From NCBI RefSeq assembly GCF_030160075.1, contig NZ_BSNQ01000005.1:124001-188000 (forward strand): 64,000 bases of DNA, given 5' to 3'. The stretch's first letter is position 1. Each line of letters starts with the position of its first letter. Shown in pieces: positions 1-8,600 of the stretch. This stretch comes from Dyella lipolytica (GTDB lineage: Bacteria; Pseudomonadota; Gammaproteobacteria; Xanthomonadales; Rhodanobacteraceae). A program made the position numbers and the translations under genes. The notes under the pieces are model-generated. The model saw nothing but the letters and a program-made list of their open reading frames with translations, was not told where the DNA came from and did no database searches.

Positions 1-72
1 CCGTGGATGCTGCGTACGCTGATGCAGTTCACGCACGACGTCATTGTCGGTTTGCCCGGGGCGATCAAATGA
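1..72 (+). CDS. fliQ: FliQ, C-terminal fragment (cut by window edge)
   Basis: Reading frame 1 gives 23 residues beginning PWML and ending GAIK before a TGA at 70-72. FliQ proteins have a conserved GPWM shortly before their C-terminus, and fliR follows directly, as in most flagellar operons. FliQ is a small two-helix inner-membrane subunit of the flagellar type III export gate. Only the tail is present, so nothing more can be said about its integrity. Its stop overlaps the fliR start by ATGA, which implies translational coupling. Confidence 0.8.
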   Translation, partial: PWMLRTLMQFTHDVIVGLPGAIK

Positions 73-836
73 ATGTGGAGATGTCGGCGCTGATTTATTG
101 GCTGTCCGGCATGCTCTGGGCGCTAGGCCGCGTCGGCGGCTTCTGCATGGTGGCGCCGATTTTTAGTGCCGCGGTGATGCCGGCGCGGCTCCGCGTCGCG
201 ATTGTCGTCGTGCTCACCATGGTGTTGTCGCCGTTGGCGCCCACGCAGCTGGACCTGTTCAGTGCGACCGGCGCCGCGACGATGGTGTCGCAGATACTGA
301 TCGGCGGCAGCATCGGCTTTGTTTTGCAGCTGATTTTCCAGGCGGTTTCTTATGGCGGCATTCTGATCGGCCAGAGCATGGGGCTGGGGTTCGCCGAATT
401 GGTCAACCCGATGACCAACACCAGCGTACCGGTGCTGGGGCAGTTCTATCTGGTGATGGTGACCATGCTGTTTCTGGCGATGGATGGCCATCTCCGGGTG
501 ATCTCGCTGCTGGCCGAGAGTTTTCGCGGACTCCCGCCCGGCGCGAATGGCATCGATGAAAAATCGCTCTTCGCCATCGTGCTTGCGGGAGGCGATGTGT
601 TCTCCGGTGCCTTGCGCGTGGCGTTGCCAGCGATGACGGCGCTATTGCTGGTGAACATCGGCTTCGCCGCGACCAGTCGCGCGTCGCCATCGATGAACCT
701 GTTCGCCGTCGGTTTTCCGATCAGCATCTGCATGGGCTTCATCGCACTGTGGCTGGCCATGCGTGGACTGGCGAGCGCTTACAGCACGCTGCAGACCGCA
801 GGCTGGAGCTTGATGCAGCACTTGGCTGGGTTCTGA
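69..836 (+). CDS. fliR: Flagellar export gate protein FliR
   Basis: FliR is an integral membrane component of the flagellar type III export gate (FliPQR-FlhB core). The 255-residue product is almost entirely hydrophobic with several membrane helices and a conserved stretch around QSMGLGFAELVNP, typical of the family. The start at 69 was chosen because ATG overlaps the fliQ stop by four bases and gives the usual length of about 255-260 residues; an upstream in-frame extension would run through fliQ. flhB follows nine bases later, so the genes form one export operon. Confidence 0.95.
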   Translation: MNVEMSALIYWLSGMLWALGRVGGFCMVAPIFSAAVMPARLRVAIVVVLTMVLSPLAPTQLDLFSATGAATMVSQILIGGSIGFVLQLIFQAVSYGGILIGQSMGLGFAELVNPMTNTSVPVLGQFYLVMVTMLFLAMDGHLRVISLLAESFRGLPPGANGIDEKSLFAIVLAGGDVFSGALRVALPAMTALLLVNIGFAATSRASPSMNLFAVGFPISICMGFIALWLAMRGLASAYSTLQTAGWSLMQHLAGF

Positions 837-845
837 GGAACAGCC

Positions 846-1985
846 ATGGCCGATACGGAAAATGAAGATCGCACCGAACGAGCGTCGGAAAAACGCCTGC
901 AGGAAGCGCGCGATAAAGGCGATGTCCCGCGCTCGCGCGATCTGTCGGGTGCCACGGTCGTGCTGGCGGGAGCGGCCATCATGTTGTGGGGCAGCTCGGC
1001 CATGTATGCGCACATGCAACACATCTATGCGCTCGGCCTGGGTTATTCGCGCGAGGCTTTGTTTAGCGATCATCTCACCACACGCGTGCTGAGCATCGCA
1101 GTGCGTGAAGTAGTGGCGTTGTTGACGCCGATATTCACCGCGACGCTGATGGCCGCGGTGGGATCCACGGTGGCGCTCGGTGGCTTGAGTTTCAGCTCGG
1201 AAGCACTGGTGCCGAAATTCGAACGGCTCGATCCGATCGCGGGCTTGGGTCGCTTGTTCTCGCTCAACGGACTGGTCGAGCTCGCCAAGTCGTTGGTGAA
1301 GGTGGTTTTCCTCGGTATCGCGCTGGTTTTGCTGTTGCGCCATGACGAATCCGCCGTGATGGCCACCGGCAGCGGCACGGTGAGCAGCGGCGTTGGCGAA
1401 TCGCTTTCTCTAGTGGCGCATGCGGCCCTGTTGTTCGCGGTGATTCTTGGCGTGATCGGTGGCTTCGACGCGGTATGGCAGCGCTTCGACTACGGGCGCC
1501 GCCATCGCATGTCCAAGCAGGAAGTCAAGGACGAGCACAAGGAAACCGAAGGCAATCCGCAGCTGAAAGGCCGCATTCGGCAGATGCAGCAGCAGCTGGC
1601 ACGGCGACGCATGATCCAGGAAGTGCCCAAGGCGGATGTGATCGTGGTCAACCCCACGCACTTCGCCGTTGCGCTGCGCTACGACGATGCACGGATGCGC
1701 GCACCGCGCGTCGTCGCCAAAGGTGCCGACGTGCTGGCCCAGCAGATTCGCCTGGTGGCGTCCGCCCACAACATTCCCTTGGTCGAGGCGCCGCCATTGG
1801 CGCGCGCGCTGTACGCCACCACCGATCTCGGCCACGAAATTCCAGCCGCGCTCTATGTGGCGGTCGCGCAGATCCTCGCCTACGTCTATCAGTTGAAACA
1901 GGCCGTCGAACGCGGCGTGCCTGCTCCCTCGGTACCGAAGCCGGATGTCGATCCCGAGCTGCAGGGCCGCTACCGCGAAACGTAA
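846..1985 (+). CDS. flhB: Flagellar export switch protein FlhB
   Basis: FlhB anchors the export gate and switches substrate specificity from rod/hook to filament proteins. The 379-residue protein has an N-terminal four-helix membrane domain and a C-terminal cytoplasmic domain with the autocleavage motif NPTH at about residues 269-272, the same position as in the E. coli protein. The charged linker before it (SKQEVKDEHKETEG) is characteristic. It lies between fliR and flhA. A separate small FlhB-C-like protein is encoded at 13277-13546. Confidence 0.97.
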   Translation: MADTENEDRTERASEKRLQEARDKGDVPRSRDLSGATVVLAGAAIMLWGSSAMYAHMQHIYALGLGYSREALFSDHLTTRVLSIAVREVVALLTPIFTATLMAAVGSTVALGGLSFSSEALVPKFERLDPIAGLGRLFSLNGLVELAKSLVKVVFLGIALVLLLRHDESAVMATGSGTVSSGVGESLSLVAHAALLFAVILGVIGGFDAVWQRFDYGRRHRMSKQEVKDEHKETEGNPQLKGRIRQMQQQLARRRMIQEVPKADVIVVNPTHFAVALRYDDARMRAPRVVAKGADVLAQQIRLVASAHNIPLVEAPPLARALYATTDLGHEIPAALYVAVAQILAYVYQLKQAVERGVPAPSVPKPDVDPELQGRYRET

Positions 1986-2011
1986 TGCAGTAACCCACCA
2001 AGGCGATACGC

Positions 2012-4102
2012 ATGGCCACAGCAACCGCTTTCGACACCTTCAAGCAAGTCACGCGACGCGGCGCGGGTGCGCCGATCGTGATGCTTGCCATGCTGGCGAT
2101 GCTGATGTTGCCGCTGCCGCCGTTCGTGCTGGATATTCTCTTCAGCTTCAACATCGCGCTGTCGCTGGTGATCCTGTTGGCGGTGGTGTATGTGATGCGG
2201 CCGCTGGAATTCGCCGCGTTTCCCACCGTGGTGCTGATGGGCACCTTGCTGCGGCTGGCGCTGAACATCGCGTCCACCCGCGTGGTGCTGCTGCATGGTC
2301 ACGACGGCCCCGGCGCCGCCGGCAAGGTGATCGAGGCCTTCGGCGAATTCGTCATCGGCGGCAACTTCGCCGTCGGCCTGGTGGTGTTCGCGATCCTCAC
2401 CATCATCAACTTCGTGGTGATCACCAAAGGTGCCACGCGCGTGTCGGAAGTGACCGCGCGCTTCACCCTCGATTCGATGCCCGGTAAGCAGATGGCCATC
2501 GACGCCGACCTCAACGCCGGCCTGCTGACGCAAGAACAGGCGCGCGAGCGCCGCCAGGAAGTGCGCGAGGAAGCGGACTTCTACGGTTCGATGGATGGCG
2601 CGTCGAAATTCGTGCGCGGCGACGCTACCGCCGGCATCCTGATCCTGGTGATCAATATCGTCGGCGGTTTCTTCGTCGGCATCCTGCAGCACGGTCTTAC
2701 CGCCGCGGAAGCGGCACGCACGTACACGCTGCTGACCATCGGCGACGGCCTGGTCGCGCAAGTGCCGTCGCTGATGCTGTCGATCGCCACCGCAGTGATT
2801 GTCACGCGTGTGTCCAAGTCGCAGGACATGGGCAAGCAGATGGTGGGGCAGGTGTTCGCCCAACCGCGCGCGCTGGCTGTTGCCGGCGTGGTGCTGGCGG
2901 TGATGGGTCTGATTCCCGGCATGCCCAATATCGCGTTCCTGATGCTCGCCTCGGCGTGCGGCGGCTCGGCGTGGCTGATGATCCGCCGCGAGCACGAAGC
3001 GAAGGAACGTTTGGCGAAAGCATCGGCGGAAGCCTTGCCCGCACCCGCAACGACAGAACGTCTCGAGCTGGGCTGGGAAGACGTCGCCAGCGTCGACCCG
3101 GTCGGTCTTGAAGTCGGTTATCGGCTGATTCCGCTGGTCGACAAGAATCAGGGCGGTGAATTGATGGCGCGCATCAAGTCGGTGCGCCGCAAGCTATCGC
3201 AAGAGCTGGGTTTCCTGGTGGCAGCGGTGCACATCCGCGACAACCTCGATCTCGGCCCGAACACCTATCGCATCTCGCTGATGGGCGTGCCGATGGGCGA
3301 GGCGGAGGTTTATACCGAGCGGCACATGGCGATCAATCCCGGCCGCGTGCACGGCACCTTGCAAGGCGTCGCCACGCGCGATCCAGCGTTCGGGTTGGAA
3401 GCGGTGTGGATCGAGAACAACCAACGCGATCACGCGCAAGCACTGGGTTACACGGTGGTCGATCCCGCCACGGTGATTGCCACGCATCTCTCGCACATCC
3501 TGCAAAACCACGCACATGAATTGCTCGGCCACCAGGACGTGCAGCAGTTGCTGGATCGTCTGTCCCAGAGCGCGCCGAAGCTGGTGGAAGACCTCGTGCC
3601 CAAGCGCCTGTCGCTGGGCGTGGTGGTGAAGGTGCTGCAAAACCTGCTCGCCGAGCGTGTGCCGATCCGCAACATGCGCAGCATCGTCGAGTCTTTGGCG
3701 GAGCACGCGGGGCAGAGTCAGGATCCCGGCGCTCTGACGGCCTATGTGCGTGTCGCGCTGGGCCGCCAAATCGTCCAGGAAATCGCGGGTTTGGGCACTG
3801 AAATCCCCGTGCTGACGCTCGCACCGGAGTTGGAACAGATCTTGCTCGGATCCCTATCAAGCAGTGGTGCAGCAGGTGCGGCGGTAGAGCCGGGGCTCGC
3901 CGATCGCTTGCAGCAAAGCGTGGCCGAGGCGACGCGGCGGCAGGAGGCGAGCGGCGAACCCGCGGTGATGTTAGTGCAGCCGCAACTGCGTCCATGGCTC
4001 GCGCGATTCACTCGCCATGTGGCGCAGAACCTGCACGTGCTGGCTTACAACGAAGTGCCTGATAACCGGCGAGTGAGGTTGGTGCAGGCAATCGGTCGGT
4101 AA
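2012..4102 (+). CDS. flhA: Flagellar export protein FlhA
   Basis: FlhA is the large ring-forming membrane subunit of the flagellar export apparatus. It docks chaperone-substrate complexes and couples export to the proton gradient. At 696 residues it has normal length. The N-terminal half has about eight membrane segments with the conserved FHIPEP-type region (motifs such as RLALNIASTRVVLL and MPGKQMAIDADLNAG), and the C-terminal half is the soluble cytoplasmic domain. It begins 26 bases after flhB and closes the fliR-flhB-flhA block. A palindromic repeat follows it. Confidence 0.97.
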   Translation: MATATAFDTFKQVTRRGAGAPIVMLAMLAMLMLPLPPFVLDILFSFNIALSLVILLAVVYVMRPLEFAAFPTVVLMGTLLRLALNIASTRVVLLHGHDGPGAAGKVIEAFGEFVIGGNFAVGLVVFAILTIINFVVITKGATRVSEVTARFTLDSMPGKQMAIDADLNAGLLTQEQARERRQEVREEADFYGSMDGASKFVRGDATAGILILVINIVGGFFVGILQHGLTAAEAARTYTLLTIGDGLVAQVPSLMLSIATAVIVTRVSKSQDMGKQMVGQVFAQPRALAVAGVVLAVMGLIPGMPNIAFLMLASACGGSAWLMIRREHEAKERLAKASAEALPAPATTERLELGWEDVASVDPVGLEVGYRLIPLVDKNQGGELMARIKSVRRKLSQELGFLVAAVHIRDNLDLGPNTYRISLMGVPMGEAEVYTERHMAINPGRVHGTLQGVATRDPAFGLEAVWIENNQRDHAQALGYTVVDPATVIATHLSHILQNHAHELLGHQDVQQLLDRLSQSAPKLVEDLVPKRLSLGVVVKVLQNLLAERVPIRNMRSIVESLAEHAGQSQDPGALTAYVRVALGRQIVQEIAGLGTEIPVLTLAPELEQILLGSLSSSGAAGAAVEPGLADRLQQSVAEATRRQEASGEPAVMLVQPQLRPWLARFTRHVAQNLHVLAYNEVPDNRRVRLVQAIGR

Positions 4103-4160
4103 ACGATCCGGAACAGATGAGACGGTGAGGCAAGCGATGAGATCGAGCATAGAAGGCTTG

Positions 4161-4187
4161 CTCCCTCTCCCCTTCGGGGAGAGGAGG
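4161..4187. repeat. Intergenic palindrome, CCTCTCCCC/GGGGAGAGG family
   Basis: A perfect 9-bp stem (CCTCTCCCC at 4164-4172, GGGGAGAGG at 4176-4184) with a 3-base loop lies in the 116-bp flhA-flhF gap. The same stem recurs at several other intergenic sites in this window (7245, 7358, 14771, 31643, 62844, 62953 and weaker copies). It therefore looks like a dispersed REP-like element rather than a dedicated terminator. There is no T-tract. It may still attenuate or stabilise transcript ends. Confidence 0.75.
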
Positions 4188-4218
4188 CGAACGCAAAAGA
4201 GCGTTCACGGAGTAGAGC

Positions 4219-5520
4219 ATGAAGATCAAACGATTCCTGGCCGCCGACATGCGCCAGGCCATGCGCGACGTACGCGCGGAGCAGGGCGCCGATGCGGTGA
4301 TCCTCTCGACGCGTCGACTCGAAGAAGGCATCGAGATCATCGCCGCCGTCGACTACGACGAATCGCTGATGCGCGAAGCCGCGCGTCATGGCTCCCCCGC
4401 GACGCCAGCGGCAAAGCCGCCGGTGACGGAAACCGCCAAAGAAGCGCCCAAGGAACGCGTAAAAGACATCGTGAAAGAACCGGCAAAGGAGGCACGCGCG
4501 ACCACGCCGCCGCCGCCGCCGATTCCCGTACCGCAAAGCGAGATTGCCACGTTGCAGCCGATCGTGGAGCAGAGCGTGTTGGAAACGGCTCGCATGCGCA
4601 CCGAGCTGGGTGGCTTGCGTCAACTGCTCGAACAACAACTGTCCAGCCTTGCCTGGAACGACATGGAGCGCCGCAGCCCGATGCGCGCCCGCGTTCTGCG
4701 CGACATGAGCCGCCTCGGCATCGACACCGACGTGGCGCGCCAGCTGATCGATGAGTTGCCCGAACATCTCAACGCGGATCAGGCTCGCTACCTGCCACTG
4801 GGTTTGCTCAGCCGCAGTTTGAAAGTAAGCGGTCGTCGCCTGACCGATAGTCAAGGCGTCACCGCACTGGTCGGCCCGACCGGCGTAGGAAAAACCACCA
4901 CCATTGCAAAGCTCGCCGCCAACGCGGTGATGAACCATGGCCCAGGCAAGGTCGCGCTGGTCAGCACCGATCACTACCGTATCGGCGCCGCCGCGCAACT
5001 CGAACACTACGGTCGCCTGCTGGGCGTGCGGGTGTATCCCGCCTACGACGCAGCGGGTCTCGAGCAGACGCTGAACCTGCTGCGCGATCACCACACGGTC
5101 TTGGTCGATACCGCCGGCGTATCCGGCAACGATCCGCGTCTGCAGCAGCAGATGGATGTACTGCGCGGCGCCAGCACGCAGGGTTCTGCAAAGCTGCGCG
5201 CATGCCTGGTGCTGGCCGCCAATGCGCAGGCGTCTGCGCTGGACGAGTCGGTGCGCGCCTACCTGCCGCTGCAACCGAGTGCTTGCATCGCCACCAAGCT
5301 GGATGAAGCGCCAAGCCTGGGCGGCGTGCTGTCGGTATTGATCCGCCATCGGTTGGCGCTGGACTGCACCACCGACGGACAACGCGTACCCGAGGACATC
5401 AGCGCTGCCGATGCGCGCGTCCTGGTATGCCGCGCAGCGCAAACACAACGGCGGCTGGGTCCTGGCGCCGATGATTTGGACATGGCCGAACGTTTCGGCC
5501 TGGCAGTGGCCAGTCTATGA
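4219..5520 (+). CDS. flhF: Flagellar SRP-like GTPase FlhF
   Basis: FlhF is a signal-recognition-particle-type GTPase that sets the place and number of polar flagella. The 433-residue protein has an N-terminal basic segment (MKIKRFLAADMRQAM), a Lys/Pro/Ala-rich linker with a run of prolines near residue 97, an NG-type domain with the P-loop GPTGVGKTT at about residues 218-226, and a DTAG motif. It overlaps fleN by ATGA, matching the usual flhF-fleN-fliA arrangement of polarly flagellated gammaproteobacteria. Confidence 0.96.
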   Translation: MKIKRFLAADMRQAMRDVRAEQGADAVILSTRRLEEGIEIIAAVDYDESLMREAARHGSPATPAAKPPVTETAKEAPKERVKDIVKEPAKEARATTPPPPPIPVPQSEIATLQPIVEQSVLETARMRTELGGLRQLLEQQLSSLAWNDMERRSPMRARVLRDMSRLGIDTDVARQLIDELPEHLNADQARYLPLGLLSRSLKVSGRRLTDSQGVTALVGPTGVGKTTTIAKLAANAVMNHGPGKVALVSTDHYRIGAAAQLEHYGRLLGVRVYPAYDAAGLEQTLNLLRDHHTVLVDTAGVSGNDPRLQQQMDVLRGASTQGSAKLRACLVLAANAQASALDESVRAYLPLQPSACIATKLDEAPSLGGVLSVLIRHRLALDCTTDGQRVPEDISAADARVLVCRAAQTQRRLGPGADDLDMAERFGLAVASL

Positions 5521-6458
5521 GCGAGGCATTGCACGTGAATCAGGCAGCTGGCTTGCACAATCTGTTTTCCCAGACTCGTGCGCACCGGGACGAACTACCC
5601 GTGTTTCATCAGGCGGCGAGCCTCAACCGGTCTGCGCCCAAGCCGCGCACCACACGTACGATCGCCGTTGCCGGCGGTAAAGGCGGCGTCGGCAAAACCA
5701 CCGTCGCGGTAAATCTTGCGATGGCCATGGCCATGGCGGGTCGCGATGTGATGCTGCTCGATGCCGACATGGGCGTCGCCAATATCGACGTGCAACTCGG
5801 CTTGGCGCCGACGCGGCACGTCGGGCACATGCTCGAAGGGCTCTGCACGCTGCGGGACCTGATCATGCCGGCACAGAATGGACTGAAGGTGATTCCAGGC
5901 GGATCGGGCGTGCGCCGGCTGGCCAAGATGGGTAACGGCGAACACGCGGCGGTGATCCGCGCTTTCGATGAATTGATCCAGCCGCCGGAATTCCTGGTGG
6001 TGGATACCGCCGCGGGCGTGGCCGACAACGTAGCGATGTTCGCTGCCGCGGCCGACGATGTACTGATCGTGGTGTGCGACGAACTGGCATCGCTTACCGA
6101 TGCCTACGCATTGATCAAGATCCTGGCCCATGACTTCGGCGTACGGCGCTTCCACATCGTCGCCAACATGGTGCGCCAGGCCAGCGACGCAAAAAAACTT
6201 TACGAAAAACTGGCGCGTGTATGCGGTCGCTTCCTCAATGTGGCGCTCGACTACATGGGCATGGTGCCGCACGACGAGTGGTTGCGGCAGGCGATCCGTC
6301 GCCAGGGCGCGGTGGTCGATCTGTGGCCATCCAGTCGCGCAGCGATCGGATTCAAGCAATTGGCGGGTGCGGTCGATACATGGGGAGAACCCGCGTACCC
6401 GGATCTCGGACGTATTGCGTTTTTCAGCGGCCAGAGTGCGCCGGCTGCGGGGTGGTGA
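5517..6458 (+). CDS. fleN: MinD-like ATPase FleN/FlhG, flagellar number regulator
   Basis: FleN (FlhG) is a MinD/ParA-type ATPase that restricts flagellar number, in relatives by antagonising the master regulator FleQ and stimulating FlhF. The deviant Walker A motif GGKGGVGKT is at residues 53-61, followed by DADMGVANIDVQLGL and VVDTAAG motifs. Residues 1-46 form an N-terminal extension rich in polar residues, where the DQAxxLR-type FlhF-activating segment sits in homologues (here NQAAGLH). The ATG overlaps the flhF stop by four bases and fliA begins one base after its stop. Confidence 0.95.
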   Translation: MSEALHVNQAAGLHNLFSQTRAHRDELPVFHQAASLNRSAPKPRTTRTIAVAGGKGGVGKTTVAVNLAMAMAMAGRDVMLLDADMGVANIDVQLGLAPTRHVGHMLEGLCTLRDLIMPAQNGLKVIPGGSGVRRLAKMGNGEHAAVIRAFDELIQPPEFLVVDTAAGVADNVAMFAAAADDVLIVVCDELASLTDAYALIKILAHDFGVRRFHIVANMVRQASDAKKLYEKLARVCGRFLNVALDYMGMVPHDEWLRQAIRRQGAVVDLWPSSRAAIGFKQLAGAVDTWGEPAYPDLGRIAFFSGQSAPAAGW

Positions 6459-6459
6459 C

Positions 6460-7197
6460 ATGAATGTGGCTTCGGAATATCTGCAGCTGCAGCGCGAAGA
6501 CGCGGACCAATTGGTGCGCAGGCACGCGCCGCTCGTGCGGCGCATCGCCTACCACCTGATGGGGCGGCTTCCGCCGAGCGTGGACGTAGGAGATTTGGTG
6601 CAGGCAGGCATGATCGGCTTGCTGGAAGCGGCGCGGAATTTTACGACCGACCGCGCGGCCAGCTTCGAAACGTATGCGGGCATCCGCATTCGTGGCGCCA
6701 TGCTGGACGAACTGCGGCGTACCGACTGGACCCCCCGTTCGGTGCATCGCAAGGTCCGTGAAGTTGCGGAGGTGGTGCGGCAGATCGAGAACGAGACCGG
6801 TGCGGATGCCGAAAGCGCCGAAGTGATGAAGCGACTCGGTATCAGCGCCGAGGAGTATCACCAGGTGCTGGCCGATGCGACCGGCGCGCGGCTACTCAGC
6901 CTGACCGCGCCGGATGACGGTGAGGGTGGCGACGGCAGCGCATTGGACGTGGCCGACAACGACAGCTTGGGTCCGCAGGACAACATCGAGCAGAGCGGTT
7001 TGCGCGAAGCGCTGGCCGAAGCGATCAGCACGCTGCCCAAGCGCGAACAACTGGTGATGTCGCTGTACTACGAGCAGGAATTGAACCTCAAGGAAATCGG
7101 CCTGGTGCTTGGCGTGACGGAATCGCGCGTCTGCCAGATCCACGGCCAGGCATTGATAAGGCTACGCGCCCGCATGGGCGACTGGCGTGATGAATAG
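6460..7197 (+). CDS. fliA: Flagellar sigma factor sigma-28 (FliA)
   Basis: FliA directs RNA polymerase to late flagellar and chemotaxis genes. The 245-residue protein has region 2 (VDVGDLVQAGMIGLLEAA, then FETYAGIRIRGAMLDELR), region 3, and a region 4 helix-turn-helix near the C-terminus (LNLKEIGLVLGVTESRVCQIHGQA). The start at 6460, one base after the fleN stop, gives the normal family length; an in-frame extension further upstream would only overlap fleN. A sigma-28-type promoter for the second chemotaxis operon is present at 14989-15015 in this window. Confidence 0.96.
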   Translation: MNVASEYLQLQREDADQLVRRHAPLVRRIAYHLMGRLPPSVDVGDLVQAGMIGLLEAARNFTTDRAASFETYAGIRIRGAMLDELRRTDWTPRSVHRKVREVAEVVRQIENETGADAESAEVMKRLGISAEEYHQVLADATGARLLSLTAPDDGEGGDGSALDVADNDSLGPQDNIEQSGLREALAEAISTLPKREQLVMSLYYEQELNLKEIGLVLGVTESRVCQIHGQALIRLRARMGDWRDE

Positions 7198-7244
7198 AAG
7201 GCTGCGTGGAAGAGCGAGAACGAAAGGGATGCCGCGCGTTCACT

Positions 7245-7378
7245 CCTTCTCCCCTATGGGGAGAAGGTTGGGATGAGGGGCCATTCTTGCGAGGAGATAG
7301 ATAGTTTGATCTGGGTTTCGAATAGCTGTTTTTGCAAGAGTGGCCCCTCACCTCGATCCTCTCCCCGGAGGGGAGAGG
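7245..7378. repeat. Inverted pair of palindromic repeats (MITE-like, 134 bp)
   Basis: Two palindromes (7245-7267 with loop TAT; 7358-7378 with loop GGA) face each other. Each is followed inward by the same flank: TTGGGATGAGGGGCCATTCTT at 7268 onward, and its inverted counterpart ending at 7357 (AAGAGTGGCCCCTCACC). The whole element is thus an imperfect inverted repeat about 134 bp long between fliA and cheY. A single copy with the same flank is at 14771-14818. No open reading frame is inside. It resembles a BIME/MITE spread in trans. Confidence 0.75.
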
Positions 7379-7424
7379 AAGCAAAACCATTTCCCCACTC
7401 GTTTGTGCTTTCGGAGAAAAGCGT

Positions 7425-7832
7425 TTGGACAAGAACATGAAAATCCTAGTGGTGGACGACTTCTCCACCATGCGGCGAATCGTTCGCAACCTGCTCGTCG
7501 AGCTGGGTTTCAGCAACCCACTGATCCAGGAAGCCGACGATGGCAATAACGCGCTAACCATGCTGCGCGCCAGCGCCTTCGACATGGTCGTGACCGACTG
7601 GAACATGCCGAACATGACCGGCATCGAACTGCTGCAGGCGATCCGCGCCGAACCCAAGCTGAAAGGCCTGCCGGTGCTGATGGTGACTGCCGAGAACAAC
7701 CGCGAACAGATCATCGCTGCCGCCCAGGCTGGCGTGAACGGTTACATCGTCAAGCCTTTCACGGCGGTCACGCTCAAGGAAAAGCTGGACAAAATCTTCG
7801 AGCGCCTGGCCGCCAGTGGAGCTTCCGCATGA
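7425..7832 (+). CDS. cheY: Chemotaxis response regulator CheY (flagellar)
   Basis: CheY is phosphorylated by CheA and binds FliM at the flagellar switch. The receiver domain is complete, with acidic pair D11-D12, phospho-acceptor D58 (VVTDWNMPN), a conserved Thr near LMVTAEN, and Lys in YIVKPF. I chose TTG at 7425 because GGAG at 7413-7416 lies eight bases upstream and the resulting N-terminus [13 protein letters not shown] aligns with the E. coli pattern. The internal ATG at 7437 has no well-spaced ribosome site but is the alternative. It overlaps cheZ by ATGA. Confidence 0.95.
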   Translation: MDKNMKILVVDDFSTMRRIVRNLLVELGFSNPLIQEADDGNNALTMLRASAFDMVVTDWNMPNMTGIELLQAIRAEPKLKGLPVLMVTAENNREQIIAAAQAGVNGYIVKPFTAVTLKEKLDKIFERLAASGASA

Positions 7833-8470
7833 ACGCAACGATGCCACTCATGGATGAAAGCATGCCGCCCGAAGTGCTCGCGCTGCTCAACAGCGCCGAT
7901 GGCACCGCTTTCGAACAAGCGCTGGACACGATGGTGCGGCAGCGCGAACAACATCTATTCCGGGCGCTCGGCGTACTCGCCCGCGATCTGCACGGTGCGG
8001 TGAGCCGCCTCGGCAGCGACCTGGCCAACGAAGGCATGCCCGACAGCATGGCCGACGCGCGCAACCACCTGGCCGAAGTGCTTGAAATGAGTTCCAAGGC
8101 CGCGCATCGCAGCCTGGATTTCGTCGACCGCATGCGTCCGGAAGCCGAGGCACTCTCCGCCAACGCCGCCGCCGTGCTGGATTTCAACAGCAGCGAAACC
8201 GATCCGGCCGCCGTGCTGGCACGACAGGCGCAGGTGTTCGCCGCGGCGTGCGGCGAGGGTCTCAACGACATGGTGCTGGTGCAGTCCTGGCAGGACCTGG
8301 CCGGCCAGCGCGTGAAGAAAGTGGTCGGCTTTATCGAAAGCGTGGAATCGTCCTTGATGGAACTGGTGCGCCTAACCGGTGCGCTCGCCGGTCGCGAAGC
8401 GCCGGTGGAAGTCGCCAAGGTTTCCAGCCAGGACGAAGTCGATCGCTTGTTGAGCGAATTCGGGTTCTAA
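7829..8470 (+). CDS. cheZ: CheY-P phosphatase CheZ
   Basis: CheZ dephosphorylates CheY-P. The 213-residue all-helical protein has the catalytic segment [17 protein letters not shown], where the buried Gln/Asp pair of the family sits. Its C-terminal tail [15 protein letters not shown] matches the CheY-binding helix of E. coli CheZ and is related to the FliM N-terminal CheY-docking peptide. It is coupled to cheY by a four-base overlap and followed by cheA, as in Pseudomonas-type clusters. Confidence 0.95.
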   Translation: MNATMPLMDESMPPEVLALLNSADGTAFEQALDTMVRQREQHLFRALGVLARDLHGAVSRLGSDLANEGMPDSMADARNHLAEVLEMSSKAAHRSLDFVDRMRPEAEALSANAAAVLDFNSSETDPAAVLARQAQVFAAACGEGLNDMVLVQSWQDLAGQRVKKVVGFIESVESSLMELVRLTGALAGREAPVEVAKVSSQDEVDRLLSEFGF

Positions 8471-8512
8471 CGATGCAACAAATCGCCTACCACCGAGTCG
8501 TGCGAATGAAGG

Positions 8513-8540
8513 CCCTTTCCCCTACTCGCAGGGGAAGGAG
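8513..8540. repeat. Degenerate intergenic palindrome (CCTTTCCCC/GGGGAAGG)
   Basis: An 8-9 bp stem with an 8-base loop lies between cheZ and cheA. It resembles the CCTCTCCCC/GGGGAGAGG family but with substitutions. It has no T-tract, so read-through into cheA is expected. Confidence 0.5.
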
Positions 8541-8600
8541 CCTATCGCTGCAACGCGAAACGTTCGGGCATCCATCGATCGCGAGTCAGGACGCACATTG

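Noticed and set aside
4161-4187. Rho-independent terminator after flhA
   Set aside because: There is no T-tract, and the same palindrome recurs at many unrelated places, so it is better called a dispersed repeat.
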